A stretch of DNA of 64,000 nt from Isoetes taiwanensis. Taxonomy: Eukaryota; Streptophyta; Lycopodiopsida; Isoetales; Isoetaceae. This document shows positions 59,801 through 64,000 of this stretch, one piece after another. The notes under the pieces are model-generated. The model ran no database searches, had not been told where the DNA came from, and saw only the letters and a program-made list of their open reading frames with translations. Position 1 is the stretch's first letter, and every line of letters begins with the position of its first letter. The DNA lies in contig JAJEKV010000052.1 of the NCBI GenBank assembly GCA_021234155.1, positions 2,166,077 to 2,230,076 of the forward strand, read 5' to 3'. A program made the position numbers and the translations under genes.

Positions 59801-62519
59801 GGTTTCCTGCTGGCAAATATTTTACTATTTTGGTCTGTATTGTATAGCTGGGCTTTAGTTTAGTAACTCTGATCAACAACGTTTAAGATCATTTGCAACA
59901 AAATGGAAATGCCATGGCTGCATGGAAAAAGGCAGAGAAAGGCGTATTCTCTAGCAGATGGGCAGTTACCTGCTTGACAATCAACTTACTGCAAGCTTTC
60001 TCAAAGTGTTTGTGAAAATATGCAAATTAGCCCTGCAAGACAAGGTGCACGAAACATACTGGCAGGTAATTGCTTGCTGAATTCCACCATCTTTTCTCAC
60101 GTTGGTTACTTTAAAAGCGGCGCTGCTCAAATGCCATGACAATCTTATGAGTCAATGAGTAAATTCGCTGTACTTTCAGGTCCATTCTTTGTGAGCTATA
60201 ATAGGAAATTCTAATCAGCAAGAACAAGGAGATGGAACACACTAGAGATTTATTAGGATTTGGTTCAATGTTGTAAACAACCATCGTAATGTGTTCAGCA
60301 AAGGTTGGGTTGTATGTGGAAAGGAAATTGCTATATACGGTTTTCTTTTTAAGGAACTAGGCTCAATATTTTTGGAATTAGGGCAGCGCCTTGTGTTTTG
60401 CTATTCTTTTTTCTGAAATCGGCTGGAGCGGCATAGCCAAGCTTCAATATCAGGATTTTGATCACTACAAACTGTGGCAACATGAGAGGATGATGCTGCA
60501 ACAAATCCTCCATCCCTGAAAATCTCATCTGCGGGATCTGACTGAGCAGCTGCTGGCGTAATGGCGTTGATGCAATGGAAGTGCAGCCCAATATTAATTT
60601 GGTGAAGGCGGGGTTTGCAGTACCAGAGCTGAAGCCATAATCTCCAACAACATCCACAGGTTTGAGGATGTTATATTTATTATTTTGTTGCACTTGCTTG
60701 GTTCTAGGATCTAGTGGAATAATGCATATATTTGCTCTGAGTTGATTAAAGTTTTTGCAGTTGTGTTGAACTGGCTATCGATCTATGCATTTGTGTGAAT
60801 TTATGCTTTGTAGCTGGGTAAATGGGAGTAAATGAATGCATCTAACTCAAATTTGTGTTTCCTTAATATTATGGCTATTGAAGCTTGGTTTGCAGCAGTG
60901 AATGGATTGTATATGACCACCAGCTGGTGTCATGTTCTGTATGAACTGTGATTCATGCTACAATGACTTGTGAATCGTTCTGGCATATATGCTATGGTAG
61001 GACAGATGTGCGTAGCATTTGGATGCAGATAAATACATTTGGTTGAAAGTTTTGTGAACATTCTAGGAAATTGTGAACTCAATGACAATTCATCTGCAAT
61101 TACAGAAAGCAGGTATGTGGAATTGTAACTTGCTTCTGGCGACTGGAGAAGTAGGGAATGTCCTGACCTTGTTTACTTCTTAAACTTGAGGCAGATATCC
61201 AAGAGGCTAATTGCAGTAGTTGCAGTCCATAAAAACAGATGTGCGTGAATATTTTCATTGATCTAAGCACCAACAATGCCAGCCTAGAACAGCTAAATAC
61301 GTTTCAAAAGGAGCCTATGCAAAAAGTTTACATGCATGGCTGCTGCAATCAGTAGTAGCATTAGCATTAGCATTGTTAATCAACTGCTGCAATCGATAGT
61401 AGTAGCAGCAATTGGATTGCTAATCAATAACTGAATAAATATTGTTTGATCGAGATGGTGGGTCTTCTTTACTTTGTACCTTCTTAATTGTGAATCACTC
61501 AATCTATTGTTAAACTGCCCAAGGCTCAAATTTTTTGTCATGAGATTTGGTACAGTCAACAACTTGCATGAGCATCATCACCATGAGGTGCATTTAACAT
61601 GCATTGGAAGATGAATCTTAGAGATGACTTTGACAAGAATAAAATTCAAATTGAATACATTAGTTGTTCTTGGCAAAATATGCTTATGTAAATAAGTTTC
61701 TTGTCCTCTTAAAAAGCACAATTTAACATAGTATTAACAAGTAACTTTAGGAAGAAACTTGAGATTATCAAACCAAGTTATTGTGGAGATATGTGGATAT
61801 CAAGATGTGAGCACTATTGCAAGAATCATAATTTGACTTGTAGTTTAAGGAATTCGTTAGAAGATGGAGACCATTAGGTAGGATCTTACTCACACTTCCA
61901 TGATCATCATCACATATAGGCCAATACATTAATCTCTAAGATTCCCATATCATAAAAGTAGAATGTAAGTGCTAATGTTGCTAGATAAGCGAGCTGTTTA
62001 TGTATTTGTGAATGAACCAAAAGAATGCAATGGCGCAAAGAGACATGATAGAATCCACAAGAAATTGTCTAGCATATGTAGAGGATTACCAAGAAAAAGA
62101 TGGAATGAAGCCAAAGATCCTTGATACATGCGGTTATTTATAATCCTTGTTAAATGGTGCACTCGACACACTTGGATGGTTTGGGTTGTTCAAAACTGGA
62201 AGCATGCACGATTTTACAAATAACCTTGAGAATAACATTGCATGTGGTTAATTGAGCGCTTGCAAATGCCAACTTTTGAGAAAGCTTGTTTTATGCCACA
62301 TGGGTATCCTACCCTTAAGTCATAAAAATGTAAGATGACGGCATAAGAAGCAAGTAACAACTCTCAATTGACCCACAACATTATTAGCAACACCTACGAA
62401 AGCATGGTAAAACGTCAAAAACAAGATAGTGAAAGATGCTCAAATGCCATCAAGCCCATTATCAAGTTCCTTGACTATTATACTACCACAAATGAAGTGA
62501 TATAGTTTTGAACCTTGTT
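59801..62519. other. no gene recognised
   Basis: AT-rich, ordinary intergenic sequence. A trinucleotide-like run GTAGTAGCAGCAATT lies near 61400 with a related ATTAGCATTAGCATT near 61358. The minus-strand frame 60693-60349 (114 codons) lacks any motif I recognise. Confidence 0.45.
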
Positions 62520-62586
62520 TTTTATTATTATTATTTTATTATTATTATTATTATTATATTATTATTATTATTATTATTATTATTAT
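62520..62586. repeat. (TTA)n microsatellite
   Basis: About 67 bases of TTA/ATT units with two slight interruptions. Confidence 0.95.
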
Positions 62587-63139
62587 GGATTGCATCAAGT
62601 TTTTGAGTAGAATAACTTATCTTGAGTTTGTTATACCAAGTTACAAATGTGAGTGATTTTTTATCATGGAGATGGAGCTCGAGTTCATTGCCAATTAGGA
62701 TTGTTAGATTTTAAAAAGAAGGTGCAAAAAAAAAGGAAAAAAAAAGAAAAAAAAAATAGTGGCATTTCTAGCATATTTAGTTTGTCTTTGTGTCCCATAA
62801 GATGCTCTTACAATTATTTTGACTTGCATGTATAGTTGTCTGATACGAATGAAGTTAAACTCCAAGTTGTATCTACAAAACAATCATCGGAAGTAAAATA
62901 AATAAACCTAAATCCTTTCCTTAAGGGCAAAGCTTATCAACCAAACCGAGGCTATCCTAAGCAAAGAGGAGAGATGGATATGGAGCAAGCGGAGGGGGTC
63001 CACTGTGAATGGGTTATTGGAATTATGGCAAATACTATGTAAATGTTCTTCCTAGGTCACCTAATAATATAAAGGGGCATAGGATAACGTAAGCATTTGG
63101 ATGTGAGGAACCATTGATATTTATGGAAGGGTCGAGGCA
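62587..63139. other. no gene recognised
   Basis: Contains an A-rich stretch (62725-62758). TTGATACGAAT-like words near 62841 recall 5702 but are too short to use. Confidence 0.4.
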
Positions 63140-64000
63140 CTATTATTGGGATAGTTATTGGTTGGGAAAAGATCATAGATAATGTCCCATATGATAAGTC
63201 ATACAATCTAATTAAGGAGATATTTTGAAAAAAAGGCAAGTTGCATGCTAAAAAAGGCTAAAATTCAGAGAGAGATCTATAAATGACCCGAAACTTGGTT
63301 GGACATATCTCCATAACCCGGCTCCGATTAGGCGACCATTAGCTCGTTGGCATCGTCACAGATCTAGTTTTACGAATTAGTGGCGCATTAAAATACTTCA
63401 TCCAGGACGAGAGAGTAATAGCGAAGGTGACAAAGGGTCCTGAGATCAACGCCATAAGCGACATCACGGATCTGCAATTGTTTCTATGATGTGTGGCTAC
63501 TTGGAGTAGCTAGATTGGCTTGGAAGGCCAATAGGCGGATGCTAAAGCTTTGTATACTGCCATAACGCTTGTGTTTTTGCATAACTTGATGGATGGTTAA
63601 TAGTCTTTGCCATATCAATTGTGCATGAATAAACTTTTCTTTAGTCAGGTGTTCTATTATTTCATTATGGTTCTATGATTACGTATTTTTGCAACTTCCC
63701 AAATATACATGAATTGTATCAGAATCTGTGAGATTGGGTAGAAAGGCTTAAGGAAATAATTTAGCACTAGAAAGAATCCTCAATCTAGCAAATCCTGGAA
63801 ATTTATGGAATGTTTGGGCTTAGAATAGGCTTTGGGATCACAAAGGATGGAAGGATTCTCAATTCATCAATGGCACAAAATTGACCTAGAAACAAAGAAT
63901 AAAGAGAGCAGATAATTGTTGGAGTGGATCATTTCTTTGGAACCGTTTGCATTAGATGGGTTGGTGGTAGATGAATTTGAGATCTAAATGATCAATATAT
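63140..64000 (+). mobile_element. LTR-like sequence related to the one at 5574
   Basis: The order AGGCAAG, AAAAAAGGCTAAA, GAGAGATCTATAAATGAC, ACATATCTCCATAACCCGGC and TCCGATTAGGCGACC matches 5797-5945 in order and spacing, including the TATA-type word. The start is not defined, and the element runs off the right edge, so whether an internal region follows is unknown. Confidence 0.4.

Overview
This window reads as a gene-poor, transposon-rich stretch of a land-plant nuclear genome. The evidence is a PPR gene of the plant type, an aldo-keto reductase and an ArfGAP remnant with plant-like exon structure, plant-type L1 elements (DUF4283-like ORF1, zf-RVT end), a Tat-like Ty3 retrotransposon and Helitrons. 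A fern or other non-seed vascular plant fits best, but that lineage guess is inference and weak. No bacterial operon, CRISPR array, rRNA or convincing tRNA was seen.

Layout. 1-5.3 kb: tandem repeats, a LINE tail, a Helitron-like 5' end and a 1.4-kb polypurine tract. 5.3-6.4 kb: fragments of an LTR retrotransposon. 8.4-9.5 kb: a decayed LINE (minus strand). 10.49-14.15 kb: a non-autonomous Helitron with a canonical 3' hairpin plus CTAG, carrying a decayed ArfGAP gene fragment and a fresh 420-bp internal tandem duplication. 14.86-21.35 kb: a full-length but dead L1 (minus strand) between perfect 17-bp target-site duplications. 23.85-24.25 kb: 5' exons of a broken aldo-keto reductase gene. 24.26-41.57 kb: a 17.3-kb Ty3 element (TSD AAGTC, LTR ends TGTTG/CAACA) inserted just upstream of that reductase start codon; an RNase H domain lies upstream of its reverse transcriptase, and its 3' part is disrupted by a duplicated 2.5-kb block that includes exon-like sequence and a foldback element. 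41.99-42.31 kb: a short, young L1 fragment with a poly(A) tail. 42-51 kb: no recognisable gene, several short tandem duplications. 51.59-53.44 kb: a 5'-truncated LINE whose tail is a 118-bp (TG/CA)n tract. 54.7-56.1 kb: two more copies of the 8.4-kb LINE family. 57.40-59.20 kb: an intronless PPR gene, the only near-intact host gene, followed by a degenerate tandem copy of its 3' third. 63.1-64.0 kb: an LTR-like sequence related to the one at 5.6 kb.

The genes do not form a pathway; the story is one of nested insertion, capture and duplication. The most unusual signal is at the base level: duplicated transposon copies differ repeatedly by exchanging CAG or CTG for CG-containing strings, and these exchanges coincide with frameshifts in conserved pol motifs. 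I read this as a probable CHG-methylation-linked long-read consensus error, not evolution. If so, some of the frameshifts described here are not real.
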